A DNA stretch of 64,000 nt from Nocardioides speluncae (GTDB lineage Bacteria > Actinomycetota > Actinomycetes > Propionibacteriales > Nocardioidaceae): assembly GCF_003121585.1 (NCBI RefSeq), contig NZ_QEOO01000020.1, positions 36,619-100,618 of the forward strand, read 5' to 3'. Made by a program: the position numbers and the translations under genes. The notes under the pieces are model-generated. The model searched no databases, was not told the DNA's origin, and saw only the letters and a list, made by a program, of their open reading frames with translations. The first letter of the stretch is position 1. Each line of letters begins with the position of its first letter. Below are positions 17,320 to 26,983 of this stretch, one piece after another.

Positions 17320-18869
17320 GGCTCTCGCGACGCGCGCTGCTGGCCGGCGCCGCCGGCGCGACCGGGCTGGCGGTGTCCGGCTGCTCGGACTGGTCGCCGA
17401 GCCAGACTGGCGAGCTGGTGAAGAGCGGGTTGGAGCTGCCGAAGCGGTTCCAGGTGCCGCTGCCGGTCCCGCAGCCGCTGCGCCCGGCCTCCACAAGCGC
17501 GGCCGGCGACGTGTTTGAGATCGTGCAGCGCGAGGTCGAGCTCGAGATCCTGCCCGGGGTGCGCACCACGGCGCTGACCTACGGCGGCACCTTCCCGGGT
17601 CCGCTGCTGGAGACTCGGACCGGCCGCCCCGCCACGATCAAGCACCGCAACGCGATGCCGGTGCCGTCGGTCGTCCACCTGCACGGCGGGCACACGCCGA
17701 GCGACAGCGACGGCTTCCCGACCGACCTGGTCGAGCCCGGCGCCGACCGCAGCTACACCTATCCGATGACGCAGCGGGCCAGCACGCTCTGGTACCACGA
17801 CCACCGGATGGACTTCACCGGCGAGCAGGTCTACCGCGGCCTGGTCGGCGTCCACCTGATTCGCGACGACGAGGACGACGCGCTGCCGCTGCCCAAGGAC
17901 GAGCGCGAGATCCCGCTGGTGATCGTGGACCGGTCCTTCGACGAGCACGGCCAGTTCGCCTACCCCGCCGCCGTCCCCGGGCGGTACGCCGACCACGGCG
18001 ACCACAGCGGCCACCACGGCGGCGGTAGCAACAGCCGGGACCCGCAGTTCGGCGCCGACGACGGCCACGTCGAGGGCGTGCTCGGCGACGTGATCCTGGT
18101 CAACGGGGCGCCGTGGCCGGTGCTCGAGGTCGACGCCGCCCGCTACCGGTTCCGCATCCTTAACGGCTGCAACGCCCGCCGCCTCGACCTCGCGCTGGAC
18201 CCGGCACCGCCGCGGCGGACCTTCGTCCAGGTCGGCTCGGACGGCGGCCTGCTGGAGAAGCCGATCGGCCACGACCATCTGGTGGTCGCGCAGGCGGAGC
18301 GCTTCGATGTGGTCGTCGACTTCTCGTCGTACGACGTCGGTCAGGAGGTCACGATGGTCAACCGGATCGGCAGCGGCTCGACCGCCCAGATCATGCGGTT
18401 CGTGGTGGCCCGCAAGGCCACCGACGACAGCGCACCCACCGACAAGCTCGGCCGGCTCAGCACCATCGAGCCGCTCGACACCTCCGGCGCCCGGCGCCGG
18501 CTGTGGAAGTTCGGCAAGGGCGACCCGTCCAGCGATTCGTCGGGCGACGCGTGGACGGTCAACAACAAGCTGTTCGACCCGGAGGAGCCCCAGGCTCGCG
18601 TCCCGCTCGGCGAGGTCGAGATCTGGCGGTTCCGCTCCGACATGTTCCACCCGGTCCACGTGCACCTCGACCCGTTCCAGGTGCTGTCGCGGCACGGCAA
18701 GGAGCTTGGCGATTTCGACCACGGGTGGAAGGACACCGTCGACGTCCGGCCCGGCGAGGAGGTCGAGGTCGCCGTCCGCTTCACCCAGCACCGCGGCCGC
18801 TACGTCCTGCACTGCCACAACCTCGAGCACGAGGACCGGATGATGATGGCGGCCTTCGAGACGGTCTGA
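17316..18869 (+). CDS. Exported multicopper oxidase
   Basis: A 517-residue three-cupredoxin-domain oxidase (laccase/CueO/bilirubin-oxidase superfamily). It starts MRLSRRALLAGAAG, a twin-arginine-like signal, and continues to a lipobox-like VSGC, so it may be a Tat-exported lipoprotein. All copper ligand motifs are present: HLHGGH at about residue 121, WYHDHRMD, FHPVHVHLDPF, and the type-1/3 motif HCHNLEHEDRMMM at the C-terminus. A His/Asp/Gly-rich insert (YADHGDHSGHHGG) may be an additional metal-binding loop. A role in copper tolerance or phenol oxidation fits the tandem operator upstream. Confidence 0.9.
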   Translation: MRLSRRALLAGAAGATGLAVSGCSDWSPSQTGELVKSGLELPKRFQVPLPVPQPLRPASTSAAGDVFEIVQREVELEILPGVRTTALTYGGTFPGPLLETRTGRPATIKHRNAMPVPSVVHLHGGHTPSDSDGFPTDLVEPGADRSYTYPMTQRASTLWYHDHRMDFTGEQVYRGLVGVHLIRDDEDDALPLPKDEREIPLVIVDRSFDEHGQFAYPAAVPGRYADHGDHSGHHGGGSNSRDPQFGADDGHVEGVLGDVILVNGAPWPVLEVDAARYRFRILNGCNARRLDLALDPAPPRRTFVQVGSDGGLLEKPIGHDHLVVAQAERFDVVVDFSSYDVGQEVTMVNRIGSGSTAQIMRFVVARKATDDSAPTDKLGRLSTIEPLDTSGARRRLWKFGKGDPSSDSSGDAWTVNNKLFDPEEPQARVPLGEVEIWRFRSDMFHPVHVHLDPFQVLSRHGKELGDFDHGWKDTVDVRPGEEVEVAVRFTQHRGRYVLHCHNLEHEDRMMMAAFETV

Positions 18870-18895
18870 CGCCGCGCCACCAGCACGTTGACGGG

Positions 18896-20866
18896 TCAGC
18901 GGGCGCTGGCTCCAACCGCATCGATTCGAACCGGCTTGCCGGAGCTCACCACGACCACCTTCAGCGTCTGCCTCCTGGCAACGCTGGCGACCGCGAAGGT
19001 CAGGTGTCGCCGCGTCGTGCGGTTTGCCTCAAGCGAGACCCGTCCGAGCCGCTTGCTGCCCAACCAAACCTCGACCGTGCCTCGGCCCTTGCCCGCCCAG
19101 GCGTCCAGCGTGATCCGCTTGGCGAGGACGACGCGCTTGAGCGAGGCGCCCTTTCGGATCGCCGTGAGGGCGGTCCGCTCGTAAGCACCGGACACTGACG
19201 TCGGCGTCCAGCCGCTGCTGCGCGTGAGGTCACGGTCATCCAGCGGTACGGCGTCACACTTCTCCGGCGAACCAGCGCCGAGGTTCTCGTGCCGGTCCCG
19301 CGCCCGGACCTGGAAGCAATAGGTGCGGCCCCGTAGGCCTGCATAGGTCTTGCTCTTCGAGGTGGTCCGGTTCAGCCACGGCTTGGCGGCCGCGAAGGCG
19401 CCATCCACGGGCGCGATCCGGACGTTGACGTCATAGGACGCCACTCCGGAAAGGCTGTCTGTGCCTGTCCAAGTGACCGGGATCGATCGCTTCGGGAGCA
19501 GCCGTACGGCGTTAGGGGCCGCGATCCGGCTCGTCGGGCCCACGCCGTCGATCACCTGGGTGAACACGAAGTCCTCGGGTCCAGTGGGACCGAAGTCGAA
19601 GTTCGACCAGGCAAGGGTCGCGCCGCCTGGGCCGGCCGATCCTGCCAGTGCGTAGGGAGTGTCGAAGAGACCGTCGGAGTAGGCCAGGCGTTCATTCGAC
19701 GCGTGAACGGTGAAAGCTGGCTGGAGCGCTAGCTGGCCGGCGGTGAGGATCCGGCGGGCCCGCAGGAGCGGCGTTCCCTGGTCGCCCTCGACCCAGGTCG
19801 TCAGGAACGTCCCGTTCGGTCCCGGGACGAGGCGCTGGTTGTCGAGGACCTGGCCCCATTGCGGCGTGGGCATGGATGCCACACCGGCAGTCGAGCTCCA
19901 CGCGCCCGACGCGAGCCCGCGTGTGCGAATCCTGAGCCATTGGGCCTCGGGTCCGTCCGGACGCTCCTCGTAGACCGTCCAGCCGACCGCGACCGAGCTC
20001 GGGCCGACCGAGAGGATCGGTTGGCCGATCCGGCCACTCTCCCCGGCGAGTGCGACCGTCTCGGTCTCGCCGAACGGCTGTCCCGGTTGCTTGACCCTGA
20101 CCGCGACCGCACCCGGGGTGGACTCCGTACCGGGCTCGGGCCAGGTGAGGGCAACCTGCCCGTTGTCGTTGGCCCCCAATTCGAACTCGGAGCTGCCGAC
20201 GGGCCAAGCGCTGGCGTCAGAGAAGGCACCAGTGCTGTCTGCTGTAGCCGTCGCCAGAGACTCGTTGCCGAACTTGTTCTGCCCCCAGACCACGGTGGCC
20301 CGGCCGCTCTCGTCCAGCACGGCTTCCAGTCCGCCGCTCAACGTCGTACCGTCCGGCTCCTTGCTCCACACCTTGGGAGCGCTCCAGACTCCGGCCGCGG
20401 ATCGGTATACCGCCCGTGCCGTCGCATCCGAGCCCGCCGGATAGGCGATGACCGCAGCACCGTCTGCGTTCACATCAACGTCAGGACAAGCATGGACGTT
20501 CGATCCCGTGGGGTCGATAGAGATCGGCTCAGACCAGGTCGCGCCGGAGCCGGTCACGACCGAGACACCCTCGTCGGTGCCGTACGCCACAGTGGCCACA
20601 CCGTCGGCTCCAATGTCGAGCCCCGCGCGCACCTGCCCGAGGGGGTGCGGTGTGGACCATGATCCGCCGTCATGGCGCGTCGATACGCCCATGTTGAGGT
20701 GGTTGTCGAGGTACATCAGCATGGCCTCGTCACCCGCGGGGTTGGTGGCCAGATCGATGACGTAGCCGGATCCCACCCGCGTCGGCACTGCGGCCTGGGC
20801 CTGCTGCGGTGTCAACGTCGGGATCAGGCCCAGCACACACAGCGCAGCAACAGACGAAACTCGCAT
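18896..20866 (-). CDS. Large secreted beta-propeller-like protein with fibronectin-type segment
   Basis: A 656-residue exported protein with a clear signal peptide (MRVSSVAALCVLGLIP..., cleavage near AQA at about residue 26). Residues ~35-430 contain repeating SWSTP / TWSEP / VWSAPK elements spaced like blades of a propeller. Then comes a fibronectin-III-like segment (ISYDV-type strands ending GRTYCFQVRARD) and a beta-rich C-terminus with many Lys/Arg residues. No catalytic motif is recognised. A surface binding or adhesion role is inference. It converges with the oxidase gene. Confidence 0.75.
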   Translation of the reverse strand: MRVSSVAALCVLGLIPTLTPQQAQAAVPTRVGSGYVIDLATNPAGDEAMLMYLDNHLNMGVSTRHDGGSWSTPHPLGQVRAGLDIGADGVATVAYGTDEGVSVVTGSGATWSEPISIDPTGSNVHACPDVDVNADGAAVIAYPAGSDATARAVYRSAAGVWSAPKVWSKEPDGTTLSGGLEAVLDESGRATVVWGQNKFGNESLATATADSTGAFSDASAWPVGSSEFELGANDNGQVALTWPEPGTESTPGAVAVRVKQPGQPFGETETVALAGESGRIGQPILSVGPSSVAVGWTVYEERPDGPEAQWLRIRTRGLASGAWSSTAGVASMPTPQWGQVLDNQRLVPGPNGTFLTTWVEGDQGTPLLRARRILTAGQLALQPAFTVHASNERLAYSDGLFDTPYALAGSAGPGGATLAWSNFDFGPTGPEDFVFTQVIDGVGPTSRIAAPNAVRLLPKRSIPVTWTGTDSLSGVASYDVNVRIAPVDGAFAAAKPWLNRTTSKSKTYAGLRGRTYCFQVRARDRHENLGAGSPEKCDAVPLDDRDLTRSSGWTPTSVSGAYERTALTAIRKGASLKRVVLAKRITLDAWAGKGRGTVEVWLGSKRLGRVSLEANRTTRRHLTFAVASVARRQTLKVVVVSSGKPVRIDAVGASAR

Positions 20867-21055
20867 TACTCCCCCTCGACGCGCTCAGCACGTCAGACAT
20901 CACCCGTGATCGAACGCGAGAACCTAACACGTGGCGCGACGGTGCGTCCGCGAAAAAGCAGATGCAGCGCTTGTGGGCCGCGCCGTACTCTGGCTCCGTG
21001 TTCCTGTGACTGAGTGCCGCGTGCCCATTCCGCCACCCCATTTCCGGGAGCCCTC

Positions 21056-22645
21056 ATGTCTGCTATCTCGTTCAACGATGTTCATTTCAACTGGCCCGAC
21101 GGCGACCCCGTCCTCGACGGGCTCGACCTGCTGGTGCCGTCCGGCCGCACTGGGCTGGTCGGCAGCAACGGCATCGGCAAGTCCACGCTGCTGCGGCTGA
21201 TGACCGGCGAGCTGACCCCGCATCGCGGCACGGTCACCGTGCCCGGGCGGGTCCGGCTGCTCCGGCAGGACCTGCTGCTACGGCCCGAGGACCGGGTCGA
21301 CGAGCACCTCGGCATCGCCCGCGCGCGCCGCGCACTGCACGCGATCGAGGCCGGCGCGACCGACCCCGACCTGTACGACGTGATCGGCGACGACTGGGAC
21401 GTCGAGGAGCGCGCGGTCGCGACCCTCGAGCGGCTCGGGCTGCCCGGCAGCGTGCTCGACCGCCGGCTGGGCGAGCTCTCCGGCGGCGAGACCACCGGGC
21501 TGGCGCTCGCGGGGCTGCTGCTGGACCGGCCCGACGTACTGCTGCTCGACGAGCCCACCAACAACCTGGACCGGCCGGCCCGCGAGCGCCTGTACGACGT
21601 CGTGGCCGGCTACCGCGGCACGTTGGTCCTGGTCAGCCACGACCGCGAGCTGCTCGAGCACGTCGACCGGATCGCCGAGCTGCGCCCGGAGCCGGGGCGC
21701 ACCGGCGCCCGCATCGCCAGCTGGTACGGCGGCGGCTGGACGGCGTACGCCGAGGCGGTCGAGGCCGAGCAGACGGCGGCCGAGCATGCGGTCACCGCGG
21801 CCCGCTCCGACGTCCGCCGACAGCGCAACGACCTGGTCGAGGCGCATGTCGTCCTCGCTCGGCGGAAGCGCTACGCGCAGAAGATGTACGACAACAAGCG
21901 CGAGCCACGGGCGGTGATGAAGCTGCGCAAGCGCGCCGCGGAGGTCTCCGCGGCGAAGCTGCGCGGGACCCACGAGTCGCGGCTCGAGGATGCCCGGGAC
22001 CGGCTGACCGAGGCGGAGGACCAGCTCCGCCCGGACGACGTGATCCGGGTCGACCTGCCCGGCTCCGCCGTGCCGCGCGGCCGGGAGGTGCTGACGCTGT
22101 CCGAGGTGGTGCTCCGCAACGGCGCCCGGGTCGACGTGGAGGTCCGCGGACCCGAGCGGATCGCGGTCACCGGGCCGAACGGGGCCGGCAAGACCACGCT
22201 GCTGCACACTGCTCTCGGCCGCGTGGAGCCGCGGTCGGGCCGGGTCGACCTGCACGTCCCGGCGCGGCTGCTCCCCCAGCGCCTCGACGTACTCGACCCG
22301 AGCCTGACGGTCGCCGAGAACGCCGCGGCGTACGCCCCGAGCGCGGAGCGATCCGAAGTGCGCGGCCGGCTGGCGCGGTTCCTGTTCCGCGGGGCCGCCG
22401 CGGACCGGCCGGTCGCGACGCTGTCGGGCGGTGAGCTGTTCCGGGCGTCGCTGGCCTGCCTGCTGCTGGCCGAGCCGACCCCGCAGCTGTTGGTGCTGGA
22501 CGAGCCGACCAACCACCTCGACCTGGCGAGCCAGCGGCAGCTGGTCAGCGCGCTCGCGGCGTACGACGGAGCGCTGCTGGTCGCCAGCCACGACCAGGCG
22601 TTCCTCGACGAGCTCGGGATCGACCGGACAGTGGTCGTGAACTGA
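21056..22645 (+). CDS. ABC-F family ATPase
   Basis: A 529-residue cytoplasmic protein with two ABC ATPase domains and no membrane segments. Walker A motifs are GSNGIGKST and GPNGAGKTT; signature motifs LSGGETTGLAL and LSGGELFRASL; Walker B VLLLDEPTNNLD and LLVLDEPTNHLD. The basic helical linker between them (RRKRYAQKMYDNKR...) is the ABC-F arm that reaches into the ribosome. Members act in translation quality control or ribosome-protective antibiotic tolerance; which applies here is unknown. The start is ATG at 21056, preceded by GGGAG. A strong bidirectional hairpin follows. Confidence 0.92.
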   Translation: MSAISFNDVHFNWPDGDPVLDGLDLLVPSGRTGLVGSNGIGKSTLLRLMTGELTPHRGTVTVPGRVRLLRQDLLLRPEDRVDEHLGIARARRALHAIEAGATDPDLYDVIGDDWDVEERAVATLERLGLPGSVLDRRLGELSGGETTGLALAGLLLDRPDVLLLDEPTNNLDRPARERLYDVVAGYRGTLVLVSHDRELLEHVDRIAELRPEPGRTGARIASWYGGGWTAYAEAVEAEQTAAEHAVTAARSDVRRQRNDLVEAHVVLARRKRYAQKMYDNKREPRAVMKLRKRAAEVSAAKLRGTHESRLEDARDRLTEAEDQLRPDDVIRVDLPGSAVPRGREVLTLSEVVLRNGARVDVEVRGPERIAVTGPNGAGKTTLLHTALGRVEPRSGRVDLHVPARLLPQRLDVLDPSLTVAENAAAYAPSAERSEVRGRLARFLFRGAAADRPVATLSGGELFRASLACLLLAEPTPQLLVLDEPTNHLDLASQRQLVSALAAYDGALLVASHDQAFLDELGIDRTVVVN

Positions 22646-22651
22646 GCAAGA

Positions 22652-22683
22652 GGGTCCCGGGAGGCGCCTGCCTCCCGGGACCC
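22652..22683. terminator. Bidirectional terminator hairpin
   Basis: A perfect 14-bp GC-rich stem (GGGTCCCGGGAGGC with its complement) around the loop GCCT, seven bases after the ABC-F stop and 40 bases before the end of the convergent peptidase gene. No U-tract, as is usual in high-GC actinobacteria. Confidence 0.75.
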
Positions 22684-22723
22684 GACCCCTTGCCAACCCC
22701 CTTTCAGTCGCCGGTCACGGTCG

Positions 22724-25700
22724 TCACCAGCCGTGCACGGCCCAGCTGAAGGTCGTGCTGCCCCGCGCGCCCGTGCCGTCGACACCGGTCACCGTCACCG
22801 AGTAGGTGCCGGCGGTGGTGGGCGTACCGCTGATCGCGCCGGACGCACTGATCGAGAGGCCGGGAGGCAGACCGGTGGCGCTGAAGGTGACCGGGCTTCC
22901 GGAGCTGGACGTCGCCCGCATCTGCAGCGGGAACGTCTGGAAGCCGACGAACCCGAACTGGTTGCCGGGGTTCTGCACGGTCACCGTGCCCGACGAGGTG
23001 CCGCTCACCGTGAGGGTGTACGTCGTGCTGCGGCTGACCTCGCCCGCGCCGGTCACCGTCACCGAGTACGAGCCGGCCGGGGTGCTGGCCGAGGTCGCGA
23101 TGGTGAGCCTCGACGAGCTGCCGGTGGTGACCGACGTCGGGTCGAAGGTGGCGGTGGCGCCGCTGGGCAGTCCCGAGGCCGAGAGCCGGACGCTCTGTGC
23201 GGCGCCGGACGTGGTCTCGGTCCCGACGGTGGTCTGGACCGAGCTGCCGGGCTGGACGGTCCCCGACGCCGGGCTGGCCGAGAGCGAGAAGTCGTTCTCG
23301 CTCGGCTCGCCGCCGACGGCCAGGGTCCACAGCCCGTACGCCGCGGCGTCGGCGCTGCGGTCGAGCACCGTCGCCGAGACGTTGGCCGGGTACTTGTCGC
23401 AGGCCGCGTGGTAGCAGGGGTCGTACGCCGACCCCGCGGTGCCGCCCCACTTCTGGGCCTGGGCGCTGGTCTTGCGGTTGCTGGCGCCCGCCGCGACACC
23501 GCTGGTCGGGACACCGGCGTCCTTGAACGACTTGTCGTCCGAGCGACCGGCCCCCTCGGTGTTCTCCTCGGGCTGGAGGTTGAGGCCGTCGTAGAAGGCC
23601 TTGAGCACCTTGCCGGTGTCGGAGGTGATGTTGTTGACGAAGTAGCCGGCGTTGACCGAGCCCACCATGTCGAAGTTCAGGTAGGCCTTGATCTTGGTCA
23701 GCTCGGTCGAGGTCAGCGTGTTGACGTAGAACTCCGAGCCGTTCAGGCCCTGCTCCTCGTCGGTCCACCAGCCGAACCTGACGTGCTTTGCCATGCCCGG
23801 GTCGTCCTGCGCCAGCCGGAGCGCGACCTCGAGGATCGCCGCCGATCCGGTCGCGTTGTCGTTGGCACCCGGCCCGGAGCTGACGCCGTCGAGGTGGGCG
23901 CCGAGCATGATCACCTGGTTCGGGTCACCGCCCGGGTAGTCGGCGATCACGTTGTCGGAGGGGTAGACGCAGCCGCTGGTGCACCGCTGCCGGGTCACGG
24001 TGTAGCCGGCAGCCTCCAGCTTGTCCTCGATGTACGCCGCCGACGCGGTGTAGCCCGCGCTGCCGGCCCGACGGTGACCGCCGTTCTGGTCGGCCGCCTG
24101 CTGCAGCGCCGCGACGTGGGCCTTGACCTTCTCCACGTCGATGTCCGGTACGCCGGCCGGCGGCTCGCTGCCGTCGCCGACGGTGAGCCGGAAGGTGGCG
24201 GTGCGGTCGACGTCGGCACCGTCGGCGGTGACGGTGACGTCGTACGAGCCGGCCGGGGTGCTGGACGCCGTACTCACGGTGAGCCGCGAGGTGTTGCCGG
24301 ACTGGAGGGTGGCCGGGTCGAAGCTCGCGCTCGCGCCGGACGGCAGCCCGCTGGCACGCAGGGTCACCGACTGGGCGGAGCCGCTGCTGACAGTCGTACT
24401 CACCGTCGTCGATGCGGACGAGCCCGGCTCCACCGACCCGGAGGTCGGTGAGAGGGCCATCGTGAAGTCGTTGCCGGTGACCGTGCAGCTGGCCTCACCC
24501 GACTGTGCCGGCACGCTCACCGCTGCCCAGGCCGCCTTCACCTTGGCGTGCAACGTGCACGAGCTGTCGAGGTTCTTCGCGGCCGCGAGGGTGTTGACCC
24601 GCCACTTCGGGTAGGTCATCCCCGAGGTCTTGCTGAGCATCGCGTTGTAGAAGACCTTGCCGGCCTCGCGGTGCCCGATCCCGGTCAGCGTGGTGTTGTT
24701 GCAGGTCGGGCTGTTGGGCTTGCCGTTGCCGGGGCTGGTGCCCTCAGCGAGCAGGTAGAACCAGTGGTTCATCGGACCCGCTGCGGCATGCACCGAGCTC
24801 GGCAGGCTGGACGAGTAGCAGTTGGGGTGCCCGGAGATCTTGGCCGGCTCGTACATGTACCTGATCGGGCCGTTGCCCTGGAGGTTGATCTCCTCGCCGA
24901 TCTCGTAGTCGGGCGCGTCGTTGGGGTTGTCGAGGTAGTGCTCGGTGAGCGATCCCCAGATGTCGGCGACCGACTCCTGTGACGGGTGGCCGGAGATGCC
25001 GCCCGGCGTGTTCGCGTCCAGGCCGTGGCCGTACTCGTGGCCCACCACGTCGATGCCCGTCACCCAGTTCCGCGCCCGGTTGTAGCCGAAGGTGACCCCG
25101 CCGGAGTTGTGGCTGGGGTGGTCCCACCACGCGTTCTCGTCATTGAGGCCGACCTCGGCGTCGGCCCAGTTGCCCTGGCCGTCCAGACCCTCGCGGCCGT
25201 ACCAGTTCTTCAGCATGTCCCACTCGCCCGCGGCGGCGTACAAGACGTCGACGCAGCCCGCCTCCTTGTCGGTGCCTGACGTACTCCCCCAGGTGTCGTC
25301 GTTGCCGGTCAGCACCTGGTTGGTGCTGTAGTCCTGACAGTTCAGACCGGGCCGGGCCGGGTCGGCCATCCGGTACGTGCCGCCGGACTGGGTGGTGCCG
25401 ATGGTCAGGCCGGAGCCGTTGTAGATTCCAGTGCCGGTCCCGGAGGCGGTCGTCTCGACCGAGTCGAGGAACTTGCCGGACGTCGCGTCGACGTACACGT
25501 TCTGCAGGCCGTCGTGTCCGTGCGCCTTGCCGAGGACCTTGGTCTCCCACGCCAGTACCGGCTTCTTGCCGCCGGCGTACACGACCAGGCGCGGAGCGCC
25601 CTTGGCGGAGCCGTCGTCGACCGCGTCGACTGCCTCCGACTTGGCGCGCGGCTTGCCGATCCTGGGCAATACGGCGACGTCGACCTTGCTGCGCTGCGCG

Positions 25701-26044
25701 ACGGTGCTGCCGAGCACGTTGCCGGCGTCGTCGGTGACGATGACGAAGTCGCCGCCGACCACGGGCAGCCCGCGGTAGGTCCGCTCGTAGGAGACGTACT
25801 GCAGGTCCCACGGGGTCGAGGTCACCTGCTGCCGGACGAACCGGTCGTGAGGCCCGGCCCGGAGTACGGCGGGGTCGGCCGCGACCAGCCGGTCGGCGGA
25901 CTTGGCCGCGGCTGTGGCCGGGTCAGGAGGCTGGGTGGGCTGGCCGGCCGACGATGATGACGACGACGTCAGACCGACCACCGTGGTACCGGCGACCGCG
26001 AGACTGACGACAGAGCCAGCCAGCGCTTTGAACAAAGCACTCAC
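22724..26044 (-). CDS. Secreted double metallopeptidase: thermolysin (M4) plus M28 aminopeptidase
   Basis: An 1106-residue exported protein. The order is signal peptide (~1-25), FTP/PepSY-like propeptide (~60-200), M4 catalytic domain with VGHEYGHGLD at about residues 333-342 and ESVADIWG, and an Ig-like beta domain (~529-640). Then come an M28 Zn-aminopeptidase domain with MLGAHLDGVSSGPGANDNATG (~710-730) and WTDEEQGLNG, a second related Ig-like domain (~910-1005) and a terminal putative-Ig domain. Endopeptidase and exopeptidase on one chain would cut protein substrates and then trim the ends. The two Ig-like domains are clearly duplicated from each other. A hairpin stands 28 bp upstream of the start. 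Confidence 0.92.
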   Translation of the reverse strand: MSALFKALAGSVVSLAVAGTTVVGLTSSSSSSAGQPTQPPDPATAAAKSADRLVAADPAVLRAGPHDRFVRQQVTSTPWDLQYVSYERTYRGLPVVGGDFVIVTDDAGNVLGSTVAQRSKVDVAVLPRIGKPRAKSEAVDAVDDGSAKGAPRLVVYAGGKKPVLAWETKVLGKAHGHDGLQNVYVDATSGKFLDSVETTASGTGTGIYNGSGLTIGTTQSGGTYRMADPARPGLNCQDYSTNQVLTGNDDTWGSTSGTDKEAGCVDVLYAAAGEWDMLKNWYGREGLDGQGNWADAEVGLNDENAWWDHPSHNSGGVTFGYNRARNWVTGIDVVGHEYGHGLDANTPGGISGHPSQESVADIWGSLTEHYLDNPNDAPDYEIGEEINLQGNGPIRYMYEPAKISGHPNCYSSSLPSSVHAAAGPMNHWFYLLAEGTSPGNGKPNSPTCNNTTLTGIGHREAGKVFYNAMLSKTSGMTYPKWRVNTLAAAKNLDSSCTLHAKVKAAWAAVSVPAQSGEASCTVTGNDFTMALSPTSGSVEPGSSASTTVSTTVSSGSAQSVTLRASGLPSGASASFDPATLQSGNTSRLTVSTASSTPAGSYDVTVTADGADVDRTATFRLTVGDGSEPPAGVPDIDVEKVKAHVAALQQAADQNGGHRRAGSAGYTASAAYIEDKLEAAGYTVTRQRCTSGCVYPSDNVIADYPGGDPNQVIMLGAHLDGVSSGPGANDNATGSAAILEVALRLAQDDPGMAKHVRFGWWTDEEQGLNGSEFYVNTLTSTELTKIKAYLNFDMVGSVNAGYFVNNITSDTGKVLKAFYDGLNLQPEENTEGAGRSDDKSFKDAGVPTSGVAAGASNRKTSAQAQKWGGTAGSAYDPCYHAACDKYPANVSATVLDRSADAAAYGLWTLAVGGEPSENDFSLSASPASGTVQPGSSVQTTVGTETTSGAAQSVRLSASGLPSGATATFDPTSVTTGSSSRLTIATSASTPAGSYSVTVTGAGEVSRSTTYTLTVSGTSSGTVTVQNPGNQFGFVGFQTFPLQMRATSSSGSPVTFSATGLPPGLSISASGAISGTPTTAGTYSVTVTGVDGTGARGSTTFSWAVHGW

Positions 26045-26071
26045 GGGACTTCCTCATTTCACTGGTGGTTT

Positions 26072-26103
26072 CCCCCGCCGGACGCGGGAGGACGTCCGGC
26101 GGG
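26072..26103. other. Hairpin in the upstream region of the M4-M28 gene
   Basis: A 12-bp perfect stem (CCCCGCCGGACG and its complement) with an 8-nt loop, 28 bp upstream of the peptidase ATG on the opposite side from the GNAT gene. It could be a 5'-UTR structure or an operator; nothing decides between them. Confidence 0.5.
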
Positions 26104-26218
26104 GTAGGGCGGGGGAACTGCCCGATGAGGCTGACACCGCGTTCCGCTTGCGGGCAGATCCCAACTGGGCATAGCCCGCGGGTTATGGGGGCTACCGGCG
26201 AGCCGGTTGGATGGGTGC

Positions 26219-26758
26219 ATGGAGATCCAGACCGAGCGCCTGCTGATCCGGCCCTGGCGCGACGAGGAGGCGCCCCGGCTGTACGACATGCAGAGCCGGG
26301 TCGAGGTGATGCGCTGGCTCGGCGACGGCTCCCCCAACCTGATGTCGTCGGTCGACCAGGCGGTGAGCCGGATCGCGTTCTACCGGCTCCGCTCGTTGCT
26401 CCCGCCGCAGGAGATCTGGGCGGTGGAGGTGCGCGACGGCAGCCCGCGGGACGGGACCGTGGCCGGCACCGTGCTGCTGCAGCCCCTACCCAATGGCGCC
26501 GGCGAGTGCGAGATCGGCTGGCACCTGCACCCCGACTCCTGGGGGCACGGCTATGCGACCGAGGCCGGCCGCGCCGTACTCGAGCACGCCTGGGCCGGCG
26601 GCCTGAGCGAGGTCCATGCGGTCACCCATCCCGACAACGAGCCCTCCCAGCGGATCTGCCACAAGCTCGGGCTGCGCGACCAGGGCGTCACCGAGCGGTG
26701 GTACGGCGTACCCATGCGCCACTACCTGCTCTCCTACGACGAGTGGGCTGGCCGCTAG
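26219..26758 (+). CDS. GNAT-family N-acetyltransferase (RimJ/RimL type)
   Basis: A 179-residue acetyltransferase. It begins MEIQTERLLIRPWRDEEAPRL, the usual opening of the RimJ/RimL-like group that acetylates protein N-termini or small amines. The acetyl-CoA site is in CEIGWHLHPDSWGHGYATEAGRA, followed by VTHPDNEPSQRICHKLGL. The ATG at 26219 matches the family start; a TTG four codons earlier is in frame. It stands alone. Its stop is four bases before the third palindromic element. Confidence 0.88.
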   Translation: MEIQTERLLIRPWRDEEAPRLYDMQSRVEVMRWLGDGSPNLMSSVDQAVSRIAFYRLRSLLPPQEIWAVEVRDGSPRDGTVAGTVLLQPLPNGAGECEIGWHLHPDSWGHGYATEAGRAVLEHAWAGGLSEVHAVTHPDNEPSQRICHKLGLRDQGVTERWYGVPMRHYLLSYDEWAGR

Positions 26759-26762
26759 CTCC

Positions 26763-26827
26763 GGATAGTCCAGAACGTTTGACATCACTTTTCACTTCAG
26801 AATGATGCGAACCGTTCTGGACTATCG
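26763..26827. repeat. 65-bp palindromic element, copy 3
   Basis: The left arm (26763-26788) matches copy 1 base for base. The right arm (26802-26827) has decayed at about five positions but keeps CGTTCTGGACTAT. The loop is again exactly 13 nt (ttttcacttcaga). It follows the GNAT stop codon. Confidence 0.82.
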
Positions 26828-26983
26828 AGCCTGACGCCGGCGGACTTCACCGACGCCGCTCGGAATGGGTCCCGGACTACCGGCTCGGGGTCGCCCCCGA
26901 GGCGATCCCCAGGGGTGGGTAGGGGCCCGAACCACTGGCTTCCCTGATGTGGGCCGAGGGCCCGTCGCGGGAGTGTTCTCGGC

